A DNA stretch of 64,000 nt from Ignavibacteria bacterium (GTDB lineage Bacteria; Bacteroidota; Ignavibacteria; Ignavibacteriales; SURF-24). The notes under the pieces are model-generated. The model was not told the origin of the DNA. It saw only the letters and a list, made by a program, of their open reading frames with translations, and did no database searches. The stretch covers positions 124,001 through 188,000 of the forward strand of contig JAAXKQ010000003.1 in NCBI GenBank assembly GCA_025612245.1, given 5' to 3'. Positions within the stretch are counted from its first letter, which is position 1, and every line of letters starts with the position of its first letter. Below are positions 44,147-53,158 of this stretch, one piece after another. A program made the translations under genes and the position numbers.

Positions 44147-45430
44147 ATGAATAAATTTATACTGTTTTGCATTTTGCTTCTCGGTTTGCCTGTCCTGATT
44201 TTTGCACAAAATATAAATGGAAGACTCTCGTCTTCCATTTATACCTTTGAGCGATTCGACACAACCGATGTATCCAAAACTTACGTGCGCGCTTATGAAA
44301 TGCTGAACCTGAATATCAATAAGGGGCAGTTCTCTTTGCGCTCGTATCTGAATTTTGAGACCGACCTGTCACGAAAACAGGATTATGACCCAAGGTTAAG
44401 ATTTTACAATTTATATCTGGAAGGAAGAAACTTATTCGACATTGCTACTATTAAGGTCGGACGCCAGCCGATTTTCAACAGCATCGCCGGAGGCGGATTG
44501 TTCGACGGCGTGGACCTGGATTTAAGGTACAGCGACTTTAAGCTTTCAGGCTATTACGGCGGTAACACCCCGGCATACCAGAAGTTTGAGGTCACAAAAA
44601 ACTGGAAAGACAATTATATACTCGGCGGGAAATTTACGGCAAATTTCCTTAAAAACACTCAGATCGCTTTAAGCTACATCAATAAGAACTTCAAGCCCAT
44701 GGATTATTATGCCACGCGTCTGGATGCAAACCTGAATCCCATTCAGGTTCTCATTGAAAGCAACTCAAACCAGTTCGAGTTTGCCTCGGCTGAAGTCTCC
44801 TACCGTCAGGAAAATTTGTTCACCCTGGACACGAGGTACGATTACGACCTGAACTTCGAGAAGACCTCTAAGTTTGAGGTTGACGGCAGATACGAACAGA
44901 TTGAAAATCTTGGAATCGATTTATACTACAACTACAGGGAACCAAGAGTAAGATATAATTCCATTTTCTCTGTTTTCGATTTCGGGAACACCCAGGAAAT
45001 CGAAGGGGGGCTCGATTACAGGTTCTTCAGTCAGTATACAGTTTTCGGAAAGTTCGCCAATGTTACCTACAAGGATGAGAACTCACAGAGAATCACTCTC
45101 GGCGTAAACAGCAGCTTCGCCAGCCTGAGCTACCGCAAGAACCTGGGCTACGCCGGTGAAATGGATGCCGTTTCCCTCTACGGGGCATATACAATGATGG
45201 AAGGGCTTCTAACCCCTTCTTTGGGCCTGGCTTATACATCGTATAAGCTATCCCGGGATGATCCCAAGAACAACCTGACCTCGGTTCTTGCGGGTTTCAA
45301 CCTGCGCCCCTGGAAAGCCCTGTCCTTTGACCTTCAGGGACAGTACCTGAACAACAGGATCTATAAGGACGATTTCAGGCTCTTCTTCAAAATTAACTAT
45401 TGGTTTAACACTAACTTAAAGCTGATTTGA
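44147..45430 (+). CDS. Outer-membrane beta-barrel, candidate porin of the cytochrome conduit
   Basis: The 427-residue protein has a signal peptide (MNKFILFCILLLGLPVLIFAQ). From NINGRLSSSIYTFERFD to the C-terminus it is made of alternating beta strands (for example IATIKVGRQPIFNSIAGGGLFDGVDL), ending FKINYWFNTNLKLI, consistent with an outer-membrane barrel. It lies between multihaem cytochrome genes (1-base gap to the next), the position occupied by MtrB/PcoB-type porins in porin-cytochrome conduits. It is much shorter than MtrB and shows no similarity that I can name, so its role as the sheath for a cytochrome is inferred from context. Confidence 0.75.
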   Translation: MNKFILFCILLLGLPVLIFAQNINGRLSSSIYTFERFDTTDVSKTYVRAYEMLNLNINKGQFSLRSYLNFETDLSRKQDYDPRLRFYNLYLEGRNLFDIATIKVGRQPIFNSIAGGGLFDGVDLDLRYSDFKLSGYYGGNTPAYQKFEVTKNWKDNYILGGKFTANFLKNTQIALSYINKNFKPMDYYATRLDANLNPIQVLIESNSNQFEFASAEVSYRQENLFTLDTRYDYDLNFEKTSKFEVDGRYEQIENLGIDLYYNYREPRVRYNSIFSVFDFGNTQEIEGGLDYRFFSQYTVFGKFANVTYKDENSQRITLGVNSSFASLSYRKNLGYAGEMDAVSLYGAYTMMEGLLTPSLGLAYTSYKLSRDDPKNNLTSVLAGFNLRPWKALSFDLQGQYLNNRIYKDDFRLFFKINYWFNTNLKLI

Positions 45431-45431
45431 T

Positions 45432-46643
45432 ATGAAACCAAAATACATTTACTTAATTTTGACACTGGCCATTACCGGTTTTCTGGCTTTCAACGCCTTT
45501 ACTTCCGGGCAGGAAAACCCTAAAGGAAACGGCAACGAGAAAATCATTAAATTTTCTCACAAAGTTCATGCAGACGTAACAGACTGCCAGGGATGTCATT
45601 CCAAGGCTGCAACCAGCACGGAACTCGGTAAGGATCTCTACCCCAATCATGAGAACTGCGGAAGCTGCCACGATGTTGAGGATACGAATAACTGCCAGAT
45701 GTGCCACTTCGATGAGAACTTTGAGCCCTTGAAGTACAGGAACTCAGGCCTCATTTTCAACCACAGCTTCCATATCTCGGAGCAGAAGCTCGAATGCCAG
45801 GGCTGCCACAAAGGAATAGAACAGGTCGACTACGGCTTCCAGGCAAAGCCTGAACCCTACCCCCCGATGAGCCTCTGCAATACGTGCCATAATAATTATA
45901 AAGACATAGCAACAAACGAGTGCAGCCTCTGCCACGTCTCGACGGCTATTCTGAGGCCCCTAAGCCACCAGACGGGAAATTTCAGAAAAACCCACAAGTT
46001 TGACGCGCTTCAGGCCGATGCCAACTGCAACATGTGCCACGATAACACATCATGCCAGGAGTGCCACGTCGGGAACAATATGCTGACCGAAAAGAATACG
46101 GAAAACAATTTCTACGCTCCTTATACTCCGACCAATTCTTTTGATTCCAAAGCCCAAAAACAGCAGATTACACGCGTTCACGACCTGAACTATGTCTATA
46201 ACCATGGGACTGATCTTAAAGGCAAAACAATGGAATGCCAGACCTGCCATCAGATCGAAACCTTCTGCGCAGAATGCCACCAGAACGCAGGGCAGCGCGA
46301 TTTTTCGATACCGGGCGTGATGCCTGCCTCTCATAGGCGACCCAACTTCATGATTGCAGCCCCCCACTCCGGAGGCGGCGAACATGCTGTTTATGCAAAA
46401 CGCGACATTGAGAGCTGCGCTTCCTGCCATGACGTTCAGGGCGGAGACCCCGTCTGCATGAGATGCCACATGGATTCCAACGGCATTCAGGGTGATAACG
46501 CCAAGACTCACCCGGCAAACTTTATGCACGACGTGCATGGCGACTGGCACGATTCGCAGGGTTCGGTTTGCTATAATTGCCATACCAGCGCCACACCCAA
46601 CTCCCCGAAAGGATTGGGATTTTGCGGCTACTGTCACAAATAA
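45432..46643 (+). CDS. 14-haem cytochrome c
   Basis: The 403-residue protein starts with a signal peptide (MKPKYIYLILTLAITGFLAFNAF) and contains 14 CxxCH motifs: CQGCH, CGSCH, CQMCH, CQGCH, CNTCH, CSLCH, CNMCH, CQECH, CQTCH, CAECH, CASCH, CMRCH, CYNCH and a terminal CGYCHK. The haem density is one per 29 residues, comparable to MtrA-type decahaem wires. No lipobox is present. It is probably the periplasmic or barrel-embedded cytochrome of the conduit, taking electrons from the tetrahaem protein. It starts one base after the barrel stop codon, so their synthesis is coupled. Confidence 0.9.
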   Translation: MKPKYIYLILTLAITGFLAFNAFTSGQENPKGNGNEKIIKFSHKVHADVTDCQGCHSKAATSTELGKDLYPNHENCGSCHDVEDTNNCQMCHFDENFEPLKYRNSGLIFNHSFHISEQKLECQGCHKGIEQVDYGFQAKPEPYPPMSLCNTCHNNYKDIATNECSLCHVSTAILRPLSHQTGNFRKTHKFDALQADANCNMCHDNTSCQECHVGNNMLTEKNTENNFYAPYTPTNSFDSKAQKQQITRVHDLNYVYNHGTDLKGKTMECQTCHQIETFCAECHQNAGQRDFSIPGVMPASHRRPNFMIAAPHSGGGEHAVYAKRDIESCASCHDVQGGDPVCMRCHMDSNGIQGDNAKTHPANFMHDVHGDWHDSQGSVCYNCHTSATPNSPKGLGFCGYCHK

Positions 46644-46665
46644 TAGAAAAATTGAAGAGTAAAAA

Positions 46666-47556
46666 ATGAAATACTTAATTACATATCTTTCATTCATCTT
46701 AATTGCCGGTCTCATTGCCGCCGGCTGCAGCGAAATCAAGAAGGACCTCCCCGTCCAGCCTTCTTCCTCTTCTGTTGTTCACGGGCCCGGATTCGCACAG
46801 TTCGGCCACCCAAACTTTCACGGCAACTATCTCAAAAAGAACAACTGGGATATTAAGCAGTGCCAGGGATGCCACACCAACTATAATGCCGGCGGCACCG
46901 GCACCAGCTGCAGAAGCTGCCATACTCAGCAGGCCGGGCCCGAAGCCTGCAACACTTGCCATGGCGACTTCTCCAACCCTAACTATATCGCTCCGCCGGA
47001 AGATACAAACGACAGCACCAGGACTGCCTTGCGCGGCGTTGGAGCCCACTCAAGCCACCTCTATACAAACCAGATCGGAAAAGCTGTCGTCTGCTCAGAG
47101 TGCCATACTGTTCCAACTTCGGTTTTTCAGCCGGGACACATAGACGGCAGGCCCGCAGAGGTCAATTTCGGAACCTTTACCGTCAGTAAATCCATTTCCG
47201 CGCCGGTATATAATCCGTCCGAGAATCCCACGTGCGCAAATGTCTACTGCCACGGCAACTTCGCCTTCTCCAGGGATTCTGCCGCCGCTCAGAACAGGTA
47301 TATTTACCTGGAAAACCAGATCACGGGTAACATAACCAATACCCCTACCTGGACGGAACTCATAGTTTCAAGGGCCACTTCTCAGGTCTTAAAATGCGGA
47401 ACGTGCCATGACATGCCTCCGAAAGGACACGTAGGCCACGGAACGTTTACAATTTCCAGCTGCGCCGGATGCCACATTGGAATTGTGGATGAACAGGGAA
47501 ACATACTGGACAAGGAAAGGCACATAAACGGTGCGGCAAACGTGAGGGGGCAATAA
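46666..47556 (+). CDS. Heptahaem outer-membrane lipoprotein cytochrome
   Basis: The 296-residue protein has a lipoprotein signal with lipobox LIAAGC. Six CxxCH motifs (CQGCH, CRSCH, CNTCH, CSECH, CGTCH, CAGCH) and one C-x4-CH (CANVYCH) give seven haem sites. Features such as HGPGFAQFGHPNFHG and VYNPSENPTCANVYCHGNF resemble Geobacter-type cytochromes with C-x4-CH sites. A lipid anchor and gene order suggest it is the outer-surface terminal cytochrome of the conduit, analogous to MtrC/OmcA in position but not size. It ends the operon before a strong terminator. Confidence 0.88.
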   Translation: MKYLITYLSFILIAGLIAAGCSEIKKDLPVQPSSSSVVHGPGFAQFGHPNFHGNYLKKNNWDIKQCQGCHTNYNAGGTGTSCRSCHTQQAGPEACNTCHGDFSNPNYIAPPEDTNDSTRTALRGVGAHSSHLYTNQIGKAVVCSECHTVPTSVFQPGHIDGRPAEVNFGTFTVSKSISAPVYNPSENPTCANVYCHGNFAFSRDSAAAQNRYIYLENQITGNITNTPTWTELIVSRATSQVLKCGTCHDMPPKGHVGHGTFTISSCAGCHIGIVDEQGNILDKERHINGAANVRGQ

Positions 47557-47579
47557 AATTCCAATTCAGGATAGAAGGA

Positions 47580-47612
47580 AAGGCTGCCGGTTTTGGCAGC
47601 CTTTTTTATTTT
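47580..47612 (+). terminator. Terminator of the cytochrome operon
   Basis: AAGGCTGCC pairs with GGCAGCCTT around GGTTTT and runs into TTTTATTTTAT. It is a classic Rho-independent terminator, placed 24 bases after the last cytochrome gene. Confidence 0.85.
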
Positions 47613-47712
47613 ATACCTGTTTAGTAAGTGTTTTTGAAATCCTACCGGATTTAATTAAATTTCAAGCCCTGTCCTTTTATTAAGTATTTCACAAACATTA
47701 TTCCGGACAAAA

Positions 47713-48162
47713 ATGAGAGCTTTACTCCGCATTCTTCCTTTTCTCTTGCTGGGCATTATTCTCACGGCTGATTCTGTTTTTGCTCAAACGGATAGATATA
47801 AGGTCGTTTATTCCGACGATGAAATGGTAATTAAGGAAATTGACTCAGAAACCTTTCTTGTGATACATACTTTTCCCTGGCCTGCAAATTCGCTGGTACT
47901 GAAGTTTTAGAAAAACCAGTTTCTTCTCATCGATACGTCCTACACCGATGAGGCAACCGAAAGACTTTTCGAAGGTTGCATTTTGAAAGCCATGGGAAAC
48001 TCCTCAAAGGGAAATCTTGGGGATGCGGATATACATGCCTGGAAGGGTTCCGTTGAAAAAAGCCGGGAAAGATATACTAAGGCAAAACTGGTAATACCGG
48101 GTCACGGCTCAACGGGCGGAATTGAAATCTTCAGGCACACGATAGATACATTTTCAAAATAA
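47713..48162 (+). pseudogene. Decayed subclass B1-like metallo-beta-lactamase
   Basis: One continuous frame of 150 codons is broken by an in-frame TAG at 47908. Before it are a signal peptide (MRALLRILPFLLLGIILTADS) and VYSDDEMVIKEI, FPWPANSLVLKF. After it come NQFLLIDTSYTDEATERLFE and then GCILKAMGNSSKGNLGDADIHAW ... KLVIPGHGSTGG. This matches the start and the end of B1 metallo-beta-lactamases, but the roughly 100 middle residues, with the HxHxDH and the other catalytic His, are missing. The Cys in EGC and the His in PGHG survive. Stop codon and internal deletion make it a pseudogene. It overlaps the 3' end of the convergent gene by nine bases. Confidence 0.85.
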
Positions 48163-49011
48163 GCTAAGCTGCTGAAAAGGCTGGCTGCCGGGCTTAATTC
48201 TGAGGATTTCATTCGCCCTGTTTCTGTGCGAAAGGCAGACTTTTGTTGCAGTAAGGCCGTTATTGTTCAATACTTCACGCGCTGAATCCAGCGCAAGGCC
48301 GGGCAGGTTGCACTGCTGGCTTATGTGGGCAAGTATTACGGCTTCCGGAAGCCTAGTGGACCCTTTTATTACCCTGTCCAGGAGTTCGGCGCACTGCGGG
48401 TTCGAAAGGTGGCCTATCTGACGGATCCTCTCCTTCAAGTACTCCGGCCGCCCGGAATTCTCCAGCATATCCGGGTCGTGGTTTGATTCCACTATTATTA
48501 TGTCCGAATCCAGGAACCTGCTTATAATTTCATCGTGGAAGTATCCTATGTCTGTAGCAACAGTGATCTTTTTCACCCCGGCGCCGAGGTCCTTAAGTAT
48601 GTTGTAACCAAAGCAGCCTCCAGTAGAATCGTGAGGAACTTCAAAAGCCGTGACCCTGAAGTTTCCAATCTGAAGCTCCTCGTCGGTAAATACCTTAAGC
48701 AGTCCGGGCTTATGCCCGCGCCCCATCGAGACGTACTTCTGCGCCAGGTCGCGCCTGATGTTATAGTGGCAGTATACCGGTATATCCGCCTTATTCAGTT
48801 CCTTCATCATCGTACGGTTTACATGATCGCCATGCGTATGAGTAATGACTACCCCGGAAATAAATGAAAGCTCCATATCGAGCAGTTCCAGGTTTGCCAT
48901 TATATAACCGGGATTAAAGCCGCAATCAATCATAAGAGCACCGTCTTTATCCCAAACGAGCGTACAATTTCCGCTGCTTGAACTGCCTAAAACCCTGATA
49001 TTTAATTCCAT
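48154..49011 (-). CDS. MBL-fold exonuclease-like metallohydrolase, YycJ/WalJ type
   Basis: The 285-residue metallo-beta-lactamase-fold hydrolase starts MELNIRVLGSSSSGNCTLVW and carries the zinc site THTHGDHVN, then EVPHDSTGG, TVATDIGY, and ESNHDPDMLENSGRPEYLKERI. GHLSNPQCAELL and the late SHRNRANE are typical of the YycJ/WalJ group (single-strand 5' exonucleases linked to repair). All ligand residues are present. It is divergent from the purine operon, with a 372-base regulatory gap. Its relation to the neighbouring lactamase pseudogene is only fold similarity; they converge. Confidence 0.85.
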   Translation of the reverse strand: MELNIRVLGSSSSGNCTLVWDKDGALMIDCGFNPGYIMANLELLDMELSFISGVVITHTHGDHVNRTMMKELNKADIPVYCHYNIRRDLAQKYVSMGRGHKPGLLKVFTDEELQIGNFRVTAFEVPHDSTGGCFGYNILKDLGAGVKKITVATDIGYFHDEIISRFLDSDIIIVESNHDPDMLENSGRPEYLKERIRQIGHLSNPQCAELLDRVIKGSTRLPEAVILAHISQQCNLPGLALDSAREVLNNNGLTATKVCLSHRNRANEILRIKPGSQPFQQLSLF

Positions 49012-49104
49012 CTGAAAAAGATAATTCCATTAAGTTCAAAAAAAGTCCGGACCACAAGGCCTAAAAATAACAAAAATATTTTTAAGATTACCCCATTCTT
49101 TCCA

Positions 49105-49225
49105 TGGGTAAAAATTTTAGCCATTACCCAAAAGTTAGAAGTGGCATTTGAATTAATTTTGTACTATCTTTTTGGGTGCCTTGCGCCCCGTAATGGGTCC
49201 AGTTACCCCTTGAACGCGCGCGTTC
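49105..49225. promoter_or_regulatory. Palindromes upstream of the purine operon
   Basis: TGGGTAA (49105-49111) and TTACCCA (49124-49130) form an inverted repeat. Downstream, TAATGGGTCC and AGTTACCCC repeat the same GGGT/ACCC words. GAACGCGCGCGTTC (49212-49225) is a 14-base perfect palindrome. These lie between the YycJ-like gene and the operon start, as expected for repressor sites. The binding protein is unknown. Confidence 0.4.
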
Positions 49226-49383
49226 TTAGTATGCTTTTTCTAATGATAGATATGTGCAAAGCTGCGCCATATAAAGTTACTTCGCAATGAAAGCTTTTTC
49301 ATTTCTTTAAAGGTTTCCTGGTACTTAGAAAGTCTCTTTGTGCTGAAAGTTTTGTCATTAAATTTATATCATAGAGGCATTAC

Positions 49384-50832
49384 TTGTATAATCCGGTTAT
49401 CTTTATCTGTAACGGGAAAGAAATCCGCACTTCCGCAAGCCCCACGCTGACTTTGCTTGATTTCATCAGGCGGGAGCTCTTTTTAACCGGCACAAAGGAA
49501 GGCTGCCGCGAAGGCGACTGTGGCGCCTGCACGGTTTTAATTGGCGCAGGTTCCGATGATGGCAGCGTTTCATACAGTGCCGTAAACTCCTGCCTCATAC
49601 CCCTTGGAACTCTCCATGGAAAACACCTGCTTACAATTGAAGGCCTCCCCAAAGACGCCCTTTCACCCTTTCAGCAGGCACTCATTAAAGAAGGCGGTAT
49701 ACAGTGCGGCTTCTGCACACCGGGACTTATTATGTCCGTTACGGGATTTCTTTTATCTGAAAAAGACTTAAGCATTGAACACGCAATTGAAGCCATCGCG
49801 GGAAACATATGCCGCTGCACCGGTTATAAGTCAATTAAAAGGGCTCTGGAGAGCTTCCTGTGCGATTCCGGTATAAACCCCGAAGCCGGGGAAAAACGAA
49901 TGGAAAGCCTCATTGAGAATGGATTTATCCCCCCATACTTCAGGAATATCCCGGAGCTGCTCCGTTCCATCCCCCCTTTCGCAGAAGATCCGGAAGATAC
50001 AAAGCTAAAGCCTTATTTTGCGGGCGGAACCGACATCATGGTTCAAAAGCAAGGTGAAGCCACCGATATAAATTTCCATTTCCTGAAATGGTCTGAGGAA
50101 AGAGTTAGAGTTGAAGATGGCTTTATCGTACTGGATGCCGCGCTTAAGGTTTCTTCCATCATGGATTCCGCCGTTCTAAAGACTTGCTTGCCGCAACTTG
50201 AAAGCTGCCTCGGGCTCTTCGGGTCCCGGCAGATAAGAAACCAGGCAACGCTTGGCGGGAACCTCGCAAATGCCTCGCCAATTGCCGACCTGGCAAACAT
50301 TTTCCTTGCACTGGATGGAAGACTGACGCTTCAGAATGGGGATCAAGTGCGCGAAGTTCCGCTAAGGGACTTCTTTCTGGGGTACAAAAGACTCAGCAAA
50401 ACTGAGTCCGAAAGGATAGTAAAATTAAAACTTCCGGTTCCCGAAAGCGGCTTCTTCTTTAATTTCGAAAAGGTTTCAAGAAGAAAGCACCTCGACGTTG
50501 CAAGCGTCAACTCCTCCGTTTACATGAAAGCAATAGATGGAAGGGTTAAATTCATTCACATTGCAGCCGGGGGTGTTGCGCCCTATCCACTCTACCTTAA
50601 GGAAACCTCGTCGTTCCTGGAGGGAAAAAGTCTCACCTCCGGGATAATACTAGAAGCCGCCTTGATTGCCCAGTCTGAATGCAGCCCCATAAGCGACATC
50701 AGGGGCTCGGAAGAGTATAAGCGCCTGCTGTTAAGGCAACTGATATTTGCCCATTTTATGAAGTTTAATCCTGAACTCATTTATAGTCCCGAAATTCTTT
50801 TTCAGGCACAGGCGCCATCTAAAATATTTTAG
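49384..50832 (+). CDS. xdhA: Xanthine dehydrogenase small subunit ([2Fe-2S] plus FAD domains)
   Basis: The 482-residue subunit has two [2Fe-2S] sites, GCREGDCGACTVL with NSC and QCGFCTPGLIM ... NICRCTGY, in residues 1-160. An FAD domain follows from about 200 (KPYFAGGTDIMV, RNQATLGGNLANASPIADL), then a C-terminal CODH-flavoprotein-like domain. It starts at TTG after AGAGG. It transfers electrons from the molybdenum centre to FAD and NAD. It is the first gene of a seven-gene operon and 17 bases before its molybdenum subunit. The organisation is that of R. capsulatus XdhA. Confidence 0.9.
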   Translation: MYNPVIFICNGKEIRTSASPTLTLLDFIRRELFLTGTKEGCREGDCGACTVLIGAGSDDGSVSYSAVNSCLIPLGTLHGKHLLTIEGLPKDALSPFQQALIKEGGIQCGFCTPGLIMSVTGFLLSEKDLSIEHAIEAIAGNICRCTGYKSIKRALESFLCDSGINPEAGEKRMESLIENGFIPPYFRNIPELLRSIPPFAEDPEDTKLKPYFAGGTDIMVQKQGEATDINFHFLKWSEERVRVEDGFIVLDAALKVSSIMDSAVLKTCLPQLESCLGLFGSRQIRNQATLGGNLANASPIADLANIFLALDGRLTLQNGDQVREVPLRDFFLGYKRLSKTESERIVKLKLPVPESGFFFNFEKVSRRKHLDVASVNSSVYMKAIDGRVKFIHIAAGGVAPYPLYLKETSSFLEGKSLTSGIILEAALIAQSECSPISDIRGSEEYKRLLLRQLIFAHFMKFNPELIYSPEILFQAQAPSKIF

Positions 50833-50849
50833 TATATCAGGAACTCTGA

Positions 50850-53120
50850 ATGGAAAACATTGACCTTTTATATCATGCCCGGGGCGAATCAAAGTTTATT
50901 GACGACCTGAGGCTTCCATCTGATGCGCTTTATGCTGCAATATTTTACTCTTCAACCGGGCATGGGAGGATTCTATCTTTGGACCTGCGTGATGCCCTTT
51001 TGATGCCGGGGGTCAAGGCAATTTTGACTTCAAAGGACATCCCCGGAGAAAATCAGATCGGGGGCGTCATTGCCGACGAGACACTGCTGGCAGAGGATGA
51101 AGTCCATTATGCCGGGCAGCCAATTGCCCTTGTTGTTGCAGAAAGCCCGGAATGCGCCAGGAAAGCAGTAAAAAAAATAAAAGTCCTTTTTGATGAGCTG
51201 CCTGTAGTACTGGATCCACGTGAAGCCTTCAGAAAGGGCAGCTTTATTATTCCGCCCAGAATTTTTTCCATGGGGAACACCTCGCTTGCCTGGGATAACT
51301 GCCTGGTAATTGTAGAAGGAAGAGCTGAGACCGGGGCTCAGGAGCACCTTTATCTTGAGACGCAGGGTTCGGTTGCATACCCTACGGATTCAGGCTCACT
51401 AAAAGTTACCTCGTCTACACAGGCGCCTACAGCCGTCCAGAGGGCGGTTTCCAGGGTAACAGGGCTTCCAATGAACAAAATTGAAGTTGAGGCCTCACGC
51501 CTCGGCGGCGGCTTCGGTGGCAAGGAGGATCAGGCAAACTCCTTTGCCGCAATGGCGGCGCTCTCTGCGCTGAAACTAAACCGCCCCGTAAAGCTCGTAC
51601 TCTCCAGACAGGAGGACCTCAGGATAACCGGGAAAAGGCATCCGTATTCCTCCGACTTCAAGCTCGGGCTGGATTCGGAAGGCAGGATACTGGCCTACGA
51701 GGTGACATTTTATCAGAATGCCGGGGCTTCGGCCGACTTGTCGCCTGCAATACTGGACAGGACCCTTTTCCACTGCACCAACAGCTACTTTGTTCCTAAC
51801 GTAAAGGCCACTGCCTACAGCCTAAGGACAAACCTTCCCCCCATGACAGCCTTCCGGGGCTTTGGAGCGCCGCAGGGAATGTTTGCAATTGAATCTGCCA
51901 TCTTCAAGGCGGCAGAAAAAATGGGCGTTGAACCCTCTTATTTGCAGGAGAAGAACCTCTTGAAGGAAGGAGACGCCTTCCCATACGGGCAGAGTGCAGA
52001 AGGCTGCAGGGCAAAGGAAAGCTGGCTGGCTGCACTGGAAACATTTGAGACAGGTGAAATAAAGAACAGAATAGAGAAGTTTAACCGCGAAAATCAGTTC
52101 TTCAAGAAAGGCTTCGCCTTCATGCCCATCTGCTTTGGAATCTCATTTACAAATGCATCCATGAACCAGGCTGGGGCACTTGTCCACATCTATTCCGACG
52201 GAAGCATCGGGATCAGTACTGCTGCAGTGGAAATGGGACAGGGGGTGAATATGAAGCTGCGGCAGATCGCTTCGGCTATATTCCAGGTGAGCCTGGACAA
52301 AATTAAAATTGAGCCTGCAAACACGACGCGTGTAGCCAATACCTCGCCAACGGCTGCAAGCGCGGCTGCCGATCTGAACGGCAAGGCTCTTGAGAAAGCC
52401 TGCAACGAGCTGCTTGAACGGCTACTTAATGCCGCGGCACTAAAGCTTAAGACAGAAGATAAACCTGTAATTATAAATGAAGAAATCTTACTTAAGGAAG
52501 AAAAAACCGGCCTTAAGTGGGAGGACCTCGTTAAAATGGCATTCGATGAAAGAATGGACCTCACCTCTCATGCACACCATATTACTCCCGGAATTTACTT
52601 CGACAAACTTCTTAACCAGGGGCGTCCTTTCAACTATCACGTCTATGGAACGGGAGTAGTTGAAGTGACGCTGGACTGCCTGAGGGGGACCTATACGGTA
52701 GATTCGCTCAAGGCCATCCACGACTCAGGAAAACCGCTTAATCCCCTCATTGACAGGGGGCAGGCCGAAGGAGCCGCCATTCAGGGCCTGGGGTGGCTTA
52801 CAATGGAAGAGATTGCATACGCCTCAAAGGGACCTCTTTTGAGCGATTCCCTCTCGGCTTACAAAGTGCCCGACGTTTACTTTTCTCCCGGGGAGCTTGA
52901 TATTAGATTTCTGAAAGCTTCAGATAACCCTCGCGGCATATTTAATTCCAAGGCCATTGGAGAACCCCCTTTTATGTACGCAATTGGCGTTTTCTTCGCG
53001 CTTTATAATGCAATAAAAGAATTCAGGCCGGAGGTAAGAATGGACTTTACGGCACCTCTAACAAACGAAAGGCTCCTGCTTGCCCTTTACAGCAAAGAGA
53101 AAAATACAGTTACTGCATGA
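50850..53120 (+). CDS. xdhB: Xanthine dehydrogenase molybdopterin subunit
   Basis: The 756-residue subunit contains SRLGGGFGGKEDQA (the Glu as in xanthine-oxidising enzymes), TAFRGFGAPQGMFA (the Arg that binds purines), and GEPPFMYAIG near the end with the catalytic Glu. All three active-site residues fit true xanthine dehydrogenase. It converts hypoxanthine and xanthine to urate, probably in the cytoplasm with the XdhA-like subunit. Moco insertion should rely on XdhC encoded at about 60.5-61.4 kb. No signal peptide is present. Confidence 0.9.
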   Translation: MENIDLLYHARGESKFIDDLRLPSDALYAAIFYSSTGHGRILSLDLRDALLMPGVKAILTSKDIPGENQIGGVIADETLLAEDEVHYAGQPIALVVAESPECARKAVKKIKVLFDELPVVLDPREAFRKGSFIIPPRIFSMGNTSLAWDNCLVIVEGRAETGAQEHLYLETQGSVAYPTDSGSLKVTSSTQAPTAVQRAVSRVTGLPMNKIEVEASRLGGGFGGKEDQANSFAAMAALSALKLNRPVKLVLSRQEDLRITGKRHPYSSDFKLGLDSEGRILAYEVTFYQNAGASADLSPAILDRTLFHCTNSYFVPNVKATAYSLRTNLPPMTAFRGFGAPQGMFAIESAIFKAAEKMGVEPSYLQEKNLLKEGDAFPYGQSAEGCRAKESWLAALETFETGEIKNRIEKFNRENQFFKKGFAFMPICFGISFTNASMNQAGALVHIYSDGSIGISTAAVEMGQGVNMKLRQIASAIFQVSLDKIKIEPANTTRVANTSPTAASAAADLNGKALEKACNELLERLLNAAALKLKTEDKPVIINEEILLKEEKTGLKWEDLVKMAFDERMDLTSHAHHITPGIYFDKLLNQGRPFNYHVYGTGVVEVTLDCLRGTYTVDSLKAIHDSGKPLNPLIDRGQAEGAAIQGLGWLTMEEIAYASKGPLLSDSLSAYKVPDVYFSPGELDIRFLKASDNPRGIFNSKAIGEPPFMYAIGVFFALYNAIKEFRPEVRMDFTAPLTNERLLLALYSKEKNTVTA

Positions 53121-53158
53121 TAAGGAAATAACTAGTGTCAAATAAACCAGAGTGAAAA

